Assembly: GCF_900101905.1 (NCBI RefSeq)
Contig: NZ_FNAJ01000001.1
Coordinates: forward strand, 124,001-188,000
Direction: 5' to 3'
Origin: Myxococcus virescens
Lineage (GTDB): Bacteria; Myxococcota; Myxococcia; Myxococcales; Myxococcaceae
DNA: 64,000 nucleotides
Shown here: piece by piece, positions 9,316-19,855 of the stretch
Position numbering within the stretch: position 1 is the stretch's first letter
How the letters are laid out: the number at the start of each line of letters is the position of its first letter
Position numbers and translations under genes: made by a program
Notes under the pieces: model-generated
Seen by the model: the letters and a program-made list of their open reading frames with translations, nothing else
The model's database searches: none
Told to the model about the DNA's origin: nothing

Positions 9316-10236
9316 ATGAAGGTGAACAGCATCCTGGAGACCATCGGAAACACGCCGCACGTGCGCATCAACCGGCTGTTTCCGTCCCGCGTGACGGTCC
9401 ATCTGAAGCTCGAGCGCGCCAACCCGGGCGGCAGCATCAAGGACCGCATCGCGTTGTCCATGATTGAGGACGCGGAGCAGCGCGGCCTGCTCAAGAAGGA
9501 CAGCGTCATCATCGAGCCGACCAGCGGCAACACCGGCATCGGCCTGGCCATGGTGGCGGCGGTGAAGGGCTACAAGCTGGTGCTCGTCATGCCGGAGTCC
9601 ATGAGCGTCGAGCGCCGCCGGCTGATGGCCGCCTACGGCGCCACGTTCGAGCTGACCCCGCGCGCGCAGGGCATGAAGGGCGCCATCGCTCGCGCCAACG
9701 AGCTGCTGTCGCAGGTGCCCAACTCGTGGATGCCGCAGCAGTTCGAGAACGAGGCCAACATCGAGGTCCACCGCCGCACGACGGTGCAGGAAATCCTCAA
9801 GGACTTCCCGGAAGGGCTGGACTACCTCATCACCGGCGTGGGCACCGGCGGGCACATCACCGCGTGCGCCGAGGAGTTGAAGAAGGTCTGGCCGAAGCTG
9901 AAGGTCTTCGCCGTGGAGCCCACCAAGTCGCCCGTCATCAGCGGCGGCCAGCCGGGCCCGCACCCCATCCAGGGCCTTGGCGCCGGCTTCATCCCGAAGA
10001 ACCTGCACAAGGACGCGCTGGACGGCGCCATTCAGGTGACCGAGGAGGACGCCTTCGAGTTCACCCGCCGCGCCGCGCGTGAGGAGGGCATCTTCGTGGG
10101 CATCTCCACCGGCGCCGCGCTGTCCGCCGTGAATCAGAAGCTGGGCGAGATGACCGACGGCAGCCGCGTGCTCGCCTTCAACTACGACACGGGCGAGCGC
10201 TACCTCTCCATCGAGCCGCTCTTCCCGGCCCAGTAG
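9316..10236 (+). CDS. cysK: cysteine synthase A (O-acetylserine sulfhydrylase)
   Basis: The 306-residue PLP enzyme has the PLP lysine K42 in GGSIKDR and the substrate loop TSGNTG at 69-74. It also has the GTGGHITA phosphate-binding loop near 178 and a Ser in the GISTGA segment near the C-terminus. It makes L-cysteine from O-acetylserine and sulfide in the cytoplasm. It sits directly behind the serine acetyltransferase gene in a two-gene operon, and length is normal for the family. Its 3' end is 12 bases from the convergent aminotransferase gene. Confidence 0.95.
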   Translation: MKVNSILETIGNTPHVRINRLFPSRVTVHLKLERANPGGSIKDRIALSMIEDAEQRGLLKKDSVIIEPTSGNTGIGLAMVAAVKGYKLVLVMPESMSVERRRLMAAYGATFELTPRAQGMKGAIARANELLSQVPNSWMPQQFENEANIEVHRRTTVQEILKDFPEGLDYLITGVGTGGHITACAEELKKVWPKLKVFAVEPTKSPVISGGQPGPHPIQGLGAGFIPKNLHKDALDGAIQVTEEDAFEFTRRAAREEGIFVGISTGAALSAVNQKLGEMTDGSRVLAFNYDTGERYLSIEPLFPAQ

Positions 10237-10248
10237 TCCAAAGGGCCC

Positions 10249-11385
10249 TCAGCCGCGGTGCGTCCGCACCAGCTCCACCAACCGGTCCATCTCCTCGGGC
10301 AGGTTGTAGAAGTGGGGTGAGAGGCGGACGCGCCCGCGGCGCACCGAGAGGGCCACCTCCCTTCCGGCGAGCCACGCGCCGAGCGCGCGGGCCTCGCCCT
10401 CCGGAGGCAGGAACGTGAGGATGCCCGCCCGGTGCTCCGGCGCGGGCCCCACGTCGCAGCCCAGCCCACGCAGCCCTGTCTCCAGCTGGCCCAGCAGCTC
10501 GCGGATGCGCGTGGAGATGGCGTCCACCCCCACCTCGTGCAGCAGCTCCAGCGCGGCGCCCAGGGCGTAGATGCCGGTGTACGCGGCGCTGCCCTCCTCC
10601 AGCTTGCCCGCGTCCGGGCGCAGCTCGAAGTGGCTGCGGTTGAAGTTCCAGGCGTCGGTGGTGCTGCGCCAGCCCACCAGCACGGGACGCAGCCTGGGCA
10701 GGACGTCCTTGGCCACGTAGAGGAAGCCGATGCCGGCGATGCCCAGCATCCACTTGTGGCTGTCCGCGCTGAGGAAGTGGACGCGGCTCTTCTTCACGTC
10801 CACGGGGATGCAGCCCACGCTCTGGATGCCGTCCACGCAGAACAGGACGCCCGCCCGCTCGCACAGGGCGCCCACCGCGTCCAGGTCCGTGCGGTAGCCG
10901 GTGGCGAACTGCACGGAGGACACGGCCACCAGCCGGGTGCTCGGGGTGAGCGCGGCGGCCACGGCTTCCGGCGTCACGCCCCCTTCGGGCGTCTGGATTT
11001 CGCGCACGGTGACGCCGCGGTCCTTCAGGTGCAGCCAGGGATAGACGTTGGAGGGGTACTCCAGCGAGGATGCGACGACGACCTCGTCGCCGGGCTTCCA
11101 GTCCAGCCCCTCGGCCACCAGGCCCAGGCCGTGGCTGGTGTTGCGCACGAAGGCAATCTCGCCGGGCTCGGCGTTGATGAGGCGGGCGGCCAGGCCCCGC
11201 ACGCGCTCGCAATGGGCCTCCCAGCCGCGCTCGTGCTTGATGCCGTGGTGGACGATGTCCTCCATCCACCCGCGCACGGCCTCGGCGGCGCGCAGGCTGG
11301 TGGGAGCCACACCGGCGTGGTTGAGATAGAGCTGCTCCCTCAGCACGGGGAAGAGGTCTCGGTAGGATTCGAGCGAGCGCGTCAT
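10249..11385 (-). CDS. class V aminotransferase / cysteine desulfurase-like PLP enzyme
   Basis: The 378-residue protein is a fold type I PLP enzyme of the class V group. D185 in CVDGIQSVG should pair with the pyridine nitrogen, and K211 in SADSHKWMLG is the Schiff-base lysine. The pattern resembles isopenicillin-epimerase/NifS-like enzymes of unknown substrate. No catalytic Cys loop typical of IscS is evident, so a true desulfurase role is not supported. The ATG at 11385 fits the family start (YLNHAGVAPTS near residue 20); the frame is open upstream. It is convergent with cysK, but nothing else ties it to cysteine metabolism. Confidence 0.85.
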   Translation of the reverse strand: MTRSLESYRDLFPVLREQLYLNHAGVAPTSLRAAEAVRGWMEDIVHHGIKHERGWEAHCERVRGLAARLINAEPGEIAFVRNTSHGLGLVAEGLDWKPGDEVVVASSLEYPSNVYPWLHLKDRGVTVREIQTPEGGVTPEAVAAALTPSTRLVAVSSVQFATGYRTDLDAVGALCERAGVLFCVDGIQSVGCIPVDVKKSRVHFLSADSHKWMLGIAGIGFLYVAKDVLPRLRPVLVGWRSTTDAWNFNRSHFELRPDAGKLEEGSAAYTGIYALGAALELLHEVGVDAISTRIRELLGQLETGLRGLGCDVGPAPEHRAGILTFLPPEGEARALGAWLAGREVALSVRRGRVRLSPHFYNLPEEMDRLVELVRTHRG

Positions 11386-11524
11386 GGTGCCCGGAGTGTA
11401 GCCACGTCGCCGCGCCGCGCCGTACTTCGTGAAGGCCGGGTGTCCGCCGTGGACAGACGCGGTGGTTTTTCCGTCCCACCTTGGGATGCGATATGCGTCG
11501 GGTCCTGCTCGCCGCGGAGGACCC

Positions 11525-13126
11525 ATGCGCCGCACCATCCTGGACGCCATGAGGAACACGTTGTTCGTGGGCGCCGCCCTGCTGGCGGGCTGCGCGGGAA
11601 CCGTTCATGCGCCCTACCCGCCCATCCGCGCGGACCTGTCCCCCGCCGCCCTGGAGCGAGGGGCCGCCATCTTCCACGCGAGCTGCGAGTCATGTCACCG
11701 CGGGGGCGACGCGGAGACGGCGTCGGGCGCGCCGCTGCGCGAGCTGCCCTCGTACATGGGGCGCTTCTACGCGGCGAATCTCACGTCGCATGCCGAGGCG
11801 GGCATTGGCGCCATGACGGATGAGGAGTTGGCGCGGGCCATCCGCTTCGCGGTGAGCCGCGACGGGCGGTTGATGGTGATGCCCAGCTACGGCATGGGCG
11901 ACGCGGACCTGGCGGCGGTGCTGGGCTTCATGCGCTCCGGGCACCCGCTCTTCACGCCAGATTCAGTGCCCGCGCCCCCGTCGAAGTTCAGCTTCTTCGG
12001 CGGTATCGGCTTCCGCTTCATCACTGGGAATGAGCCGGTGGAACGGCCCGCCTCGGGCATCCCCGTGCCGCCCAAGGCGGCGACCCGGGAGTACGGCCAC
12101 TACATGGCGCATGACGTCTACGACTGCGCCTCGTGTCACACGGATGGCTTCAGCCCTCGGAAGACAGAGGGCGATGACGTGTTCGCGGGTGGCATGGCGT
12201 TCGTCGACCCGGAGGGAAGGAACGTTCATTCCAGCAACATCACGTTCCACGAGACGGGGCTGGCGCATTGGACGCTGGAGGACTTCACCCGCGCGGTGCG
12301 TGACGGACTGGCACCAGATGGCTCCGTGCTGCGCTCGCCCATGCCTCGCTTCCGGGGCATGGACGAGGTGGAGGCGCGAGCGCTCTATGACTATCTGCGC
12401 TCCGTGCCGCCCAGGAAGAACGCGGTGAAGGGTGCGCGGCCGCGGCTCACCGCGGAGTCAGTCCGCCCGAAATGGGGCGCGGAGGAGGCGGAGGAGCAGA
12501 GCGCGGAGGTACGCCCCGATGCGGCGCAGGCCAGCGCGCCCGATGAGACGCGCACGGGAGATGTTCCCAACGCCAGCGCCTCCGTGAAGGGAGCAGGGGA
12601 AGAAACCTCGGCTCCGCCAGTTTCCCCCGCGCAACCTCCGGCCAGCCATCAGGGCACACAGGGAGAAGACGCCCATGCCGCAGTGACGCCTTCGGCCTCG
12701 GCGACCGCTTCCGGCTCGGCGATGCCCACAGCACCCGGAGCCACCGGCAAGAGCGCGGCATCGGCACCGTCCGCGCAACCCGATGCGGCCAACACCGCTG
12801 CGGCCGGCCCCTCCACGCTGGCCAGCAAGCCCGCCCCCACCCGCAAGCCGCGCCCCGCTGCGCCCAAGGTGGACGCCCCTGCCCTCTTCGTGAAGCTCGG
12901 CTGCGCGAGCTGCCACGCTCCTGGCGCGCGGTATCACGACCGGCTCGCCAAGGTCGCCTCGCGCAGCGAGGCCGAACTGGTCCGGTGGGTGCGAAACCCC
13001 GAGCAGTTCCTCCCCGGCACGCCCATGCCCACCTACGCGGAGTTGATTGACGAGAAGACCGCGCGTGCCCTGGTGCGCTGGGTGAAGGCGGGAGGCCTGT
13101 CCAAGCTGCCCTCCACCTCGCGCTGA
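11525..13126 (+). CDS. tri-haem cytochrome c lipoprotein
   Basis: The 533-residue protein starts at an ATG preceded by GGAGG. It has a signal peptide ending in a lipobox (LLAGC, C23), so it should be lipid-anchored outside the cytoplasm. Three CxxCH haem-binding motifs are present at 54-58, 201-205 and 460-464. The first two lie in class I-like cytochrome domains. The third is in a separate small domain after an Ala/Pro/Ser/Thr-rich linker of roughly 140 residues. The layout resembles cytochrome subunits that pass electrons from periplasmic dehydrogenases. No dehydrogenase gene is adjacent, so the partner is unknown. Confidence 0.88.
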   Translation: MRRTILDAMRNTLFVGAALLAGCAGTVHAPYPPIRADLSPAALERGAAIFHASCESCHRGGDAETASGAPLRELPSYMGRFYAANLTSHAEAGIGAMTDEELARAIRFAVSRDGRLMVMPSYGMGDADLAAVLGFMRSGHPLFTPDSVPAPPSKFSFFGGIGFRFITGNEPVERPASGIPVPPKAATREYGHYMAHDVYDCASCHTDGFSPRKTEGDDVFAGGMAFVDPEGRNVHSSNITFHETGLAHWTLEDFTRAVRDGLAPDGSVLRSPMPRFRGMDEVEARALYDYLRSVPPRKNAVKGARPRLTAESVRPKWGAEEAEEQSAEVRPDAAQASAPDETRTGDVPNASASVKGAGEETSAPPVSPAQPPASHQGTQGEDAHAAVTPSASATASGSAMPTAPGATGKSAASAPSAQPDAANTAAAGPSTLASKPAPTRKPRPAAPKVDAPALFVKLGCASCHAPGARYHDRLAKVASRSEAELVRWVRNPEQFLPGTPMPTYAELIDEKTARALVRWVKAGGLSKLPSTSR

Positions 13127-13378
13127 GCCGCGCCCCGAAGCACGCGGAAAAAACGCCCCGGAAATGACCGAGGAAAACCCCTGCTGGCGTATCCCGTCTG
13201 GAAGCTCTCAGCGGGCACCTCGTCGAGGCACTCGCTGGGCACGTACCACCCCGGAGCCAACCGGCCCCAGCCCCGGGGTGGTGCGTGAGACTTCCCACCG
13301 CACCGTCGGCTGGCACGCCAGCGTCTCCGGCTACGGGGACGGCTGCACCCGCGCCGCCGCTCGCGTACGGTGCGCCGC

Positions 13379-14668
13379 ATGACGGAGTGTCTCCTCAACG
13401 TCGACCTGGGCGAGCTTCCTGGTGAAGACGAACAGCTCTACGCGCTGGCCCATGTGGCGAACATCGCTTGCGGCGGGCATGCCGGGGACGATGCCTCCAT
13501 GCGCCGGGCGCTGGAGCGGTGCGAGCGGCATGGCACGCGCGTGGGCGCGCACCCGTCCTACGAGGACCGAGAGGGCTTCGGCCGCCGCGCGCTCGACGTC
13601 ACGCCGGAGCACCTCCGGGCGCAAGTGGCCGCGCAGTGCGGCCGGCTCGCGAAGCTGGCGGCTGACCGTCATCTGCCCGTGACGTACGCCAAGCCCCACG
13701 GCGCCCTGTACCACGCGGCCAATGCAACACCGGCCCTGGCTCGCGCGGTGGTGGAGGGCATCGTGGAAGCGCTGGGGACCGCCGTCACCTGCATCGGCCC
13801 CGGCACGGGCGCGCTGCACGACGCGGCCCTGGCGGCGGGGCTGGCCTACGCCCGCGAAGGCTTCGCGGACCGAGGCACCCGGCCAGATGGCTCGCTGATT
13901 CCCCGAGGACAGCCCGGCGCGGTGCTGACCGACCACGCCCAGGCGCGGGCCAACACCGTGCGCCTGGCCAGCAGCGGCAGCGTGGACACCGTCTGCGTTC
14001 ACGGCGACACGCCCGGCGCGGTGGCGCTGGCGCGCGAGGTCCGCGCCACCTTGGACGCGCTCGCACTTCGCGCCGAGCCTCTGGGAGAAGGCGCCCTGCG
14101 ACTGGTCCTTCCCGAGGGACTGGAGCGGCGCGCCACGCGCGAGGCCCTCTGTGCCATGCCCGGCGTCCTCGACGCCGTCATCACCGAGGAGCACGCCTGC
14201 GTGTACTTCGCCCCGGATGCACCACCCGAGGAGCCTCGACTCGCGCTGGCGCGGTTGCTGCGCATCCCAGCCCCAGTGGCCGGCCGCCCCCTCACGACCA
14301 TCTCCGTGCGCTACGACGGGCAGGACTTGCGCGCGGTGGCGGAACGCGCGGGCCTCACCGAGGACGAAGTGGCGCGGCGCCACACGGCGCGCGAGTACAC
14401 GGTGCGCTGCGTGGGATTCCTCCCCGGGTTCGCCTATCTGGGCGAAGTCGACCCGAGCATCGCGGTCCCCAGGCTGGCCACGCCCCGCACGCGAGTGCCT
14501 GCCCTCGCGGTGGGAATCGCGGGTGGGCGCACGGGGGTGTATCCCTTCGCATCGCCTGGAGGCTGGAACCTCATCGGCACCGCGCTGGACTTCACCGCCT
14601 TCACAGCCGAGGAGGGCTCGGTGCTTCAGCTCGGGGACCGGGTGCGCTTCAAGCGGGTGGACCGATGA
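13379..14668 (+). CDS. pxpAB: 5-oxoprolinase subunits A and B fused (PxpA-PxpB)
   Basis: The first 240 or so residues are a LamB/YcsF (PxpA) domain: LLNVDLGE, ANIACGGHAGDD, GAHPSYED, AKPHGALYH, a DGSLIPRG stretch and CVHGDTPGA. The remainder is a KipI/PxpB domain with CVGFLPGFAYLG and ASPGGWNLIG. PxpA and PxpB are usually separate; here one 429-residue chain carries both. With PxpC, translated from an overlapping ATGA at 14665, this should form the ATP-dependent 5-oxoprolinase that opens pyroglutamate to glutamate. An in-frame GTG at 13370 is an alternative start. The PxpB part is somewhat short at its N-terminus. Confidence 0.9.
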   Translation: MTECLLNVDLGELPGEDEQLYALAHVANIACGGHAGDDASMRRALERCERHGTRVGAHPSYEDREGFGRRALDVTPEHLRAQVAAQCGRLAKLAADRHLPVTYAKPHGALYHAANATPALARAVVEGIVEALGTAVTCIGPGTGALHDAALAAGLAYAREGFADRGTRPDGSLIPRGQPGAVLTDHAQARANTVRLASSGSVDTVCVHGDTPGAVALAREVRATLDALALRAEPLGEGALRLVLPEGLERRATREALCAMPGVLDAVITEEHACVYFAPDAPPEEPRLALARLLRIPAPVAGRPLTTISVRYDGQDLRAVAERAGLTEDEVARRHTAREYTVRCVGFLPGFAYLGEVDPSIAVPRLATPRTRVPALAVGIAGGRTGVYPFASPGGWNLIGTALDFTAFTAEEGSVLQLGDRVRFKRVDR

Positions 14669-15555
14669 CGGGCTGGCTGGACATCACGGGCGTGGGTGCG
14701 CCCGTCACGGTGCAGGACGCGGGACGGCCGGGGAAGATGCACCACGGCGTGCCTCCGGGGGGGCCGCTGGTCCCGGAGCTGCTCGCCCTGGCCAATCTCG
14801 CCGTGGGAAACGCGAGTGGAACGGCGGCGCTGGAAGCCTTCGGCCGGTTGGAGCTGCGCGCCCGAGGCCGAAGCGTTCGCGTGTCCATGGACGGACGCGC
14901 CCTCACGCTGGCGGATGGAGAGCGCCTCACCGTCCCCGCGCCCGAGTCGACGAGCGTGCGCTATGTCGCGGTGGACGGCGGGCTCGCCGTGCCGGAAGTG
15001 CTGGGGGGACGCGGCACCCTGCTGGTCGCGCGACTGGGCGGATACGAAGGACGCCTGTTGCGTTCGGGTGACAGCCTGCCCCTGGGTGACGCGAACGAGC
15101 GCGCCGAGGCGCGAGCGCCCGGTGCGTCACTGGATGCAGCGGCGCCCATCCGCGTGACGCTCGGACCGGACAACCGCCGCTTCGAACCAGCCACCGTGGC
15201 CACCCTGCTGTCAGGCGCCTTCACCGTGTCCGCCGCCACCGACCGCGTGGGGATGCGACTCCAAGGGCCATCGCTCACCCATGGTGACGAAGGCACGGGC
15301 ACGTCGCGCCCCATGGTTCGTGGGGCCATCCAGGTGACGCTTTCAGGAACGCCCATCGTGCTGGGCCCCGACCATCCGACGACAGGTGGCTATCCACTCA
15401 TCGCGACAGTCATTCGCGCCGATTGGGGACGGCTGTGTGCCCGCCGTCCAGGGGCCGCTGTCCGGTTCCAGGAAGTGAGCCTGGAAGAGGCACGGGAAGC
15501 GTGGCGGCACCACTCGGAGCACTTCGGTATCGGCACGCGCCCCACGAAGCCGTAA
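14665..15555 (+). CDS. pxpC: 5-oxoprolinase subunit C (PxpC/KipA)
   Basis: The 296-residue protein has the biotin-dependent carboxyltransferase-like domain of the PxpC family. GVGAPVTVQDAGRPG is at the N-terminus, GVPPGGPLVPE near 30, and the strongly conserved GPDHPTTGGYPLIATV near 235. It completes the PxpABC enzyme that detoxifies 5-oxoproline. Its ATG overlaps the stop of the fused pxpAB gene (ATGA), a sign of translational coupling. Length is normal. Confidence 0.92.
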   Translation: MTGWLDITGVGAPVTVQDAGRPGKMHHGVPPGGPLVPELLALANLAVGNASGTAALEAFGRLELRARGRSVRVSMDGRALTLADGERLTVPAPESTSVRYVAVDGGLAVPEVLGGRGTLLVARLGGYEGRLLRSGDSLPLGDANERAEARAPGASLDAAAPIRVTLGPDNRRFEPATVATLLSGAFTVSAATDRVGMRLQGPSLTHGDEGTGTSRPMVRGAIQVTLSGTPIVLGPDHPTTGGYPLIATVIRADWGRLCARRPGAAVRFQEVSLEEAREAWRHHSEHFGIGTRPTKP

Positions 15556-15571
15556 GCCGCGGCGCCAGGGT

Positions 15572-16147
15572 TCAGGGCGCCTCCAGCTCTGGGGGCCATA
15601 GCGCGCCCAGGTCCAGTTCCAGGTCCTCGAACGGCTCGGCGCGCACACACGCATCCCCCGAGTACTGCCCCCGCGCGGCCCATTCGCCTTCCCGTCGAGC
15701 GAAGACCTCCAGGGCCTTCGCTGTAGGGTCCACCAGCCACACGTGCCCCACGCCTTCGCGCGCGTAGATTTCCCGCTTGCGGTTCCTGTCCAGCTTCCAG
15801 GTCGACGGAGATAGCACCTCACAGACCCAGTCCGGCGCCAGCGTGAAGAAGGGGACGCGCCGCATCATGGGCATGCGCTCGCGGCGCCATCCCGCGATAT
15901 CCGGCACCAGGACGTCCTGACCGACGTGCAGCTCGGGCTCGGTAACAATCCACCACCCTCCCGGCGCTCGCTGCCCGACCTGGAACCGGGAGACGAGCAG
16001 CCCGCCCAGGACGGAGTGCGCCACCGCATGCGGGCTCGCGGGCCTCGGCAATGCGATGAGCTCACCATCGATGATTTGCCCGACCATGTTCTCGGGCAGC
16101 GCCATCAGGTCTTCATAGGTCGCGGGACGCTTCGTCTCATTCCCCAT
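15572..16147 (-). CDS. Uma2-family (DUF820) putative nuclease-fold protein
   Basis: The 191-residue protein matches the Uma2/DUF820 pattern: TYEDLMALPENMVGQIIDGEL at the start, PELHVGQDVLVPDIAGWRR in the middle, then WVCEVLSPST and a REIYAREGVGHVWLVDP segment. The family has the PD-(D/E)xK restriction-endonuclease core, with the D of VPDIAG and the E of CEVLSPS as likely metal ligands. Its biological role is unknown, and members are often multi-copy. The start has GGGAG eight bases upstream. It stands alone, convergent with pxpC. Confidence 0.88.
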   Translation of the reverse strand: MGNETKRPATYEDLMALPENMVGQIIDGELIALPRPASPHAVAHSVLGGLLVSRFQVGQRAPGGWWIVTEPELHVGQDVLVPDIAGWRRERMPMMRRVPFFTLAPDWVCEVLSPSTWKLDRNRKREIYAREGVGHVWLVDPTAKALEVFARREGEWAARGQYSGDACVRAEPFEDLELDLGALWPPELEAP

Positions 16148-16402
16148 CTCGGGACTCCCCAGGCCAGCCGCCTCCCACCCCTCTATCATCCGTATTGCCT
16201 CCCCCAAGTGGAACCCCACCTACAACAGCGTGTCCAATGATTCCTACCTCAGGGGTCCGACATGCCTTTGGGGGCAGGGCGCAAATCACTTTCCGGCTTC
16301 ACCCGACGATGCGGAAATAAAGACTCCCCCAACCCCCGTGCCCCCTGAACTCCACCATCCAGGGGACGCAACTTTTTCCGGTTTCAACCGATACTGGAGA
16401 AG
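16148..16402. other. intergenic region with paired dyad motif
   Basis: This gap separates the Uma2 gene from the 454-residue gene. It holds two copies of a 17-base motif, TTTCCGGCTTCACCCGA at 16290-16306 and TTTCCGGTTTCAACCGA at 16375-16391. They differ at two positions and start 85 bases apart. The second contains the palindrome CGGTT-TC-AACCG and lies just upstream of the Shine-Dalgarno sequence of the downstream gene. It could be a regulator site; no recognisable promoter was identified. Confidence 0.4.
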
Positions 16403-17767
16403 ATGAGTCCCCCAAAAATCGGTTCCCGAGCCCCCGTCCGCCCCACCGAGCTCCGCGAGCCGCCCCGCCCCGCTCGCAACGAGGTCAAACCCCAGGCCAA
16501 GGCCCAGGTGACCCGGCCCGGCATGTCCGGGGTGTCCCAGTTCGAGTCTCCGCCCGCCCGGCAACAGCCCGTGGCGCTGAACGCCCCCGCGGCCCTGGCG
16601 CGCGGCCCGAGCGTCGCGCCGGGCAGCTATCCCACCGCCGCGGACGTGCGGAACATCGCCGCCATGCAGGACCCGGTGGCGCGCAACCATGCGATTACCC
16701 AGGGCTATTCGGACCTGTCCAACGCCATGGGGCAGTTGCTGGGCACGGAGAACGCCAACTGGTCCACCTTCGCGACCTGGGCCTCGAAGCAAGCCGGCGT
16801 GAGCATCCGCGGCGAGGACATGCCCAAGTTCTTCACGGACGCGCTCAAGGGCGCCGACGGCGTCATGGGGCCGATGTCCAAGGTGGACGACCTGCTGCGC
16901 AAGCTGGGCCTCCCCTCGCTGCCGCTGGGCGACATCGCCTCGGCGGGCAATGAGGCGCTCCAGAACGTCAGCAAGGCCATCGCCGACGGCAACAAGCTGG
17001 TGTTCGAGGAGGTGGGCCAGGAGTTCGCCCGCTTCGTGGAGACCTTCCAGGGCGACACCCAGTTTGACGCCGCCAAGGTGGAGCAGTACCTGAGCGGCTT
17101 CCCCGCGGACAAGCCGCTGCTGAAGGAGTCCTTCGGCCACTACGCCCAGGCCATGTTCGAGAAGGACCCGAACAAGAAGGCCGAGCTGATGCTCCTGGCC
17201 AACGACAAGGTGGGCCTGCACGAGCAGACGCAGCTCCAGCCCTACGTCGAGAAGGCGCTCAACTCGCCGGTGAAGGACACCTTCCGCGACATCCTCAAGC
17301 AGACCGTCGAGGCGCAAATCAATGCGCTCCCCTTCCCCGCCAACCTCGCGGGCAAGGCGGCCTTGAAGACGGGTCTGGTGGACGCGGCGCTGAACCCCGT
17401 GGTGGATGGCGTGGCGAACGTGTTCCGCCGCGTCGCCACCGAGCACATGATGAAGCTGGCCGTGCCGGGCAGCGCGCTGAAGCTGGGCAATGATTTGCCG
17501 CCGCCTCCGGGCATGGAGTCCACGCTCTTCCCGCCGCACCTGCGCTCCATCGAAAACCCCGAGCTGCGCGCGCTGCTGGGCCAGCTCGACAAGAGCCAGG
17601 ACAGCCTCAAGGGCTCCGGGGCGAAGGACTGGAGCAAGCTGGACCAGCGGATGAACTACATCGTCGACCTCTTCCGCTCGCGGCAGTCGGACCCGGCGCT
17701 GTTCGACCCGCCGTTCGGTCAGCGGGGCACCTACCCGGTGGCGCCCTCGGCACCGCGCGTCTCCTAG
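16403..17767 (+). CDS. conserved-looking protein of unknown function with Pro-rich N-terminus
   Basis: I do not recognise this 454-residue protein. Residues 1-75 are rich in Pro, Arg and Ala and are probably disordered. The remainder is mostly helical, with a distinctive stretch near 112-130 (NWSTFATWASKQAGVSIRG) that looks conserved. There is no signal peptide and no clear membrane segment. The C-terminus is again Pro-rich. GGAG precedes the ATG by five bases. It is convergent with the sigma-54 activator gene and has a private promoter region containing a repeated dyad, so it may be individually regulated. Confidence 0.7.
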   Translation: MSPPKIGSRAPVRPTELREPPRPARNEVKPQAKAQVTRPGMSGVSQFESPPARQQPVALNAPAALARGPSVAPGSYPTAADVRNIAAMQDPVARNHAITQGYSDLSNAMGQLLGTENANWSTFATWASKQAGVSIRGEDMPKFFTDALKGADGVMGPMSKVDDLLRKLGLPSLPLGDIASAGNEALQNVSKAIADGNKLVFEEVGQEFARFVETFQGDTQFDAAKVEQYLSGFPADKPLLKESFGHYAQAMFEKDPNKKAELMLLANDKVGLHEQTQLQPYVEKALNSPVKDTFRDILKQTVEAQINALPFPANLAGKAALKTGLVDAALNPVVDGVANVFRRVATEHMMKLAVPGSALKLGNDLPPPPGMESTLFPPHLRSIENPELRALLGQLDKSQDSLKGSGAKDWSKLDQRMNYIVDLFRSRQSDPALFDPPFGQRGTYPVAPSAPRVS

Positions 17768-17784
17768 GCGCGCGGTTTCAAGGC

Positions 17785-19380
<1,596 letters not shown>

Positions 19381-19400
19381 GCCTACGAAATAATAGGGTT

Positions 19401-19438
19401 CCACCGAAATTGCAGTGAGGCAGGCACCGAGATTTCGT
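19401..19438. promoter_or_regulatory. dyad enhancer-like site, copy A
   Basis: This site consists of CCACCGAAATTGCAGTG, a 6-base spacer, then GCACCGAGATTTCGT. The halves form an imperfect inverted repeat (CGAAAT...ATTTCG). Both blocks recur without change in copy B at 19662-19700. Copy A lies 21 to 58 bases upstream of the activator's start codon, so it may serve autoregulation. Confidence 0.65.
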
Positions 19439-19661
19439 GCCCCACCGCTCCAGGCCGGAAGATCCGTCGCAACCCCCGGAACACAAAGCGATTCTTTTGA
19501 ACATGCGGGGAGGGGCCGCCTTGTAGGTGAACGGAGCACGCGTTCGCGGCCGTACATTCGAGCCATTGCCTGTCCGGAGTGGGTGCAACCACGCGGCACT
19601 TCTCGTATTTTCCGCCCGCTCGTGAGGGCCACGAGCGGCCAGTCTCCCCCGGTTCGTCGAT

Positions 19662-19700
19662 CCACCGAAATTGCAGTGGCGAAACGCACCGAGATTTCGT
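19662..19700. promoter_or_regulatory. dyad enhancer-like site, copy B
   Basis: The same two blocks as copy A are present (17 of 17 and 15 of 15 bases identical), separated by 7 bases. Its centre is about 105 bases upstream of the -12 element of the ahpC promoter. That is a normal position for the upstream activating site of an NtrC-type activator. Confidence 0.7.
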
Positions 19701-19772
19701 TAGACACCGGCCCAGCGGCACCGACCCAGTGGGGGCGAAATCCAAACCCCTGGAATCATTGATTCGAGGTTC

Positions 19773-19788
19773 TGGCACGGTGACTGCT
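19773..19788 (+). promoter_or_regulatory. sigma-54 promoter of ahpCD
   Basis: TGGCACGGTGACTGCT matches the -24/-12 consensus (TGGCACG-N4-TTGCW) with one change in the -12 box. It keeps the canonical GG-N10-GC spacing (GG 19774-19775, GC 19786-19787). It lies 68 bases before the ahpC ATG and downstream of dyad copy B, next to a gene for a sigma-54 activator. Confidence 0.75.
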
Positions 19789-19855
19789 AAGCGGTAGGAC
19801 AGAACACGTTCACTGGGGTCGGCTCACCGCCGGGCCCCCATCCCAAGGAGCCGTA

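Noticed and set aside
8044..10008. 654-codon minus-strand frame across the acyl-CoA synthetase, cysE and cysK genes
   Set aside because: Shadow of the true genes, which show catalytic motifs. It spans several genes and a promoter region.
10249..11385. Cysteine desulfurase (IscS/SufS) function because of proximity to cysK
   Set aside because: The catalytic Cys loop is not visible, and the gene is convergent with cysK, not co-transcribed.
13164..13382. 72-codon plus-strand ORF between the cytochrome and pxpAB genes
   Set aside because: No Shine-Dalgarno sequence, composition unlike neighbours, and it overlaps the pxpAB start.
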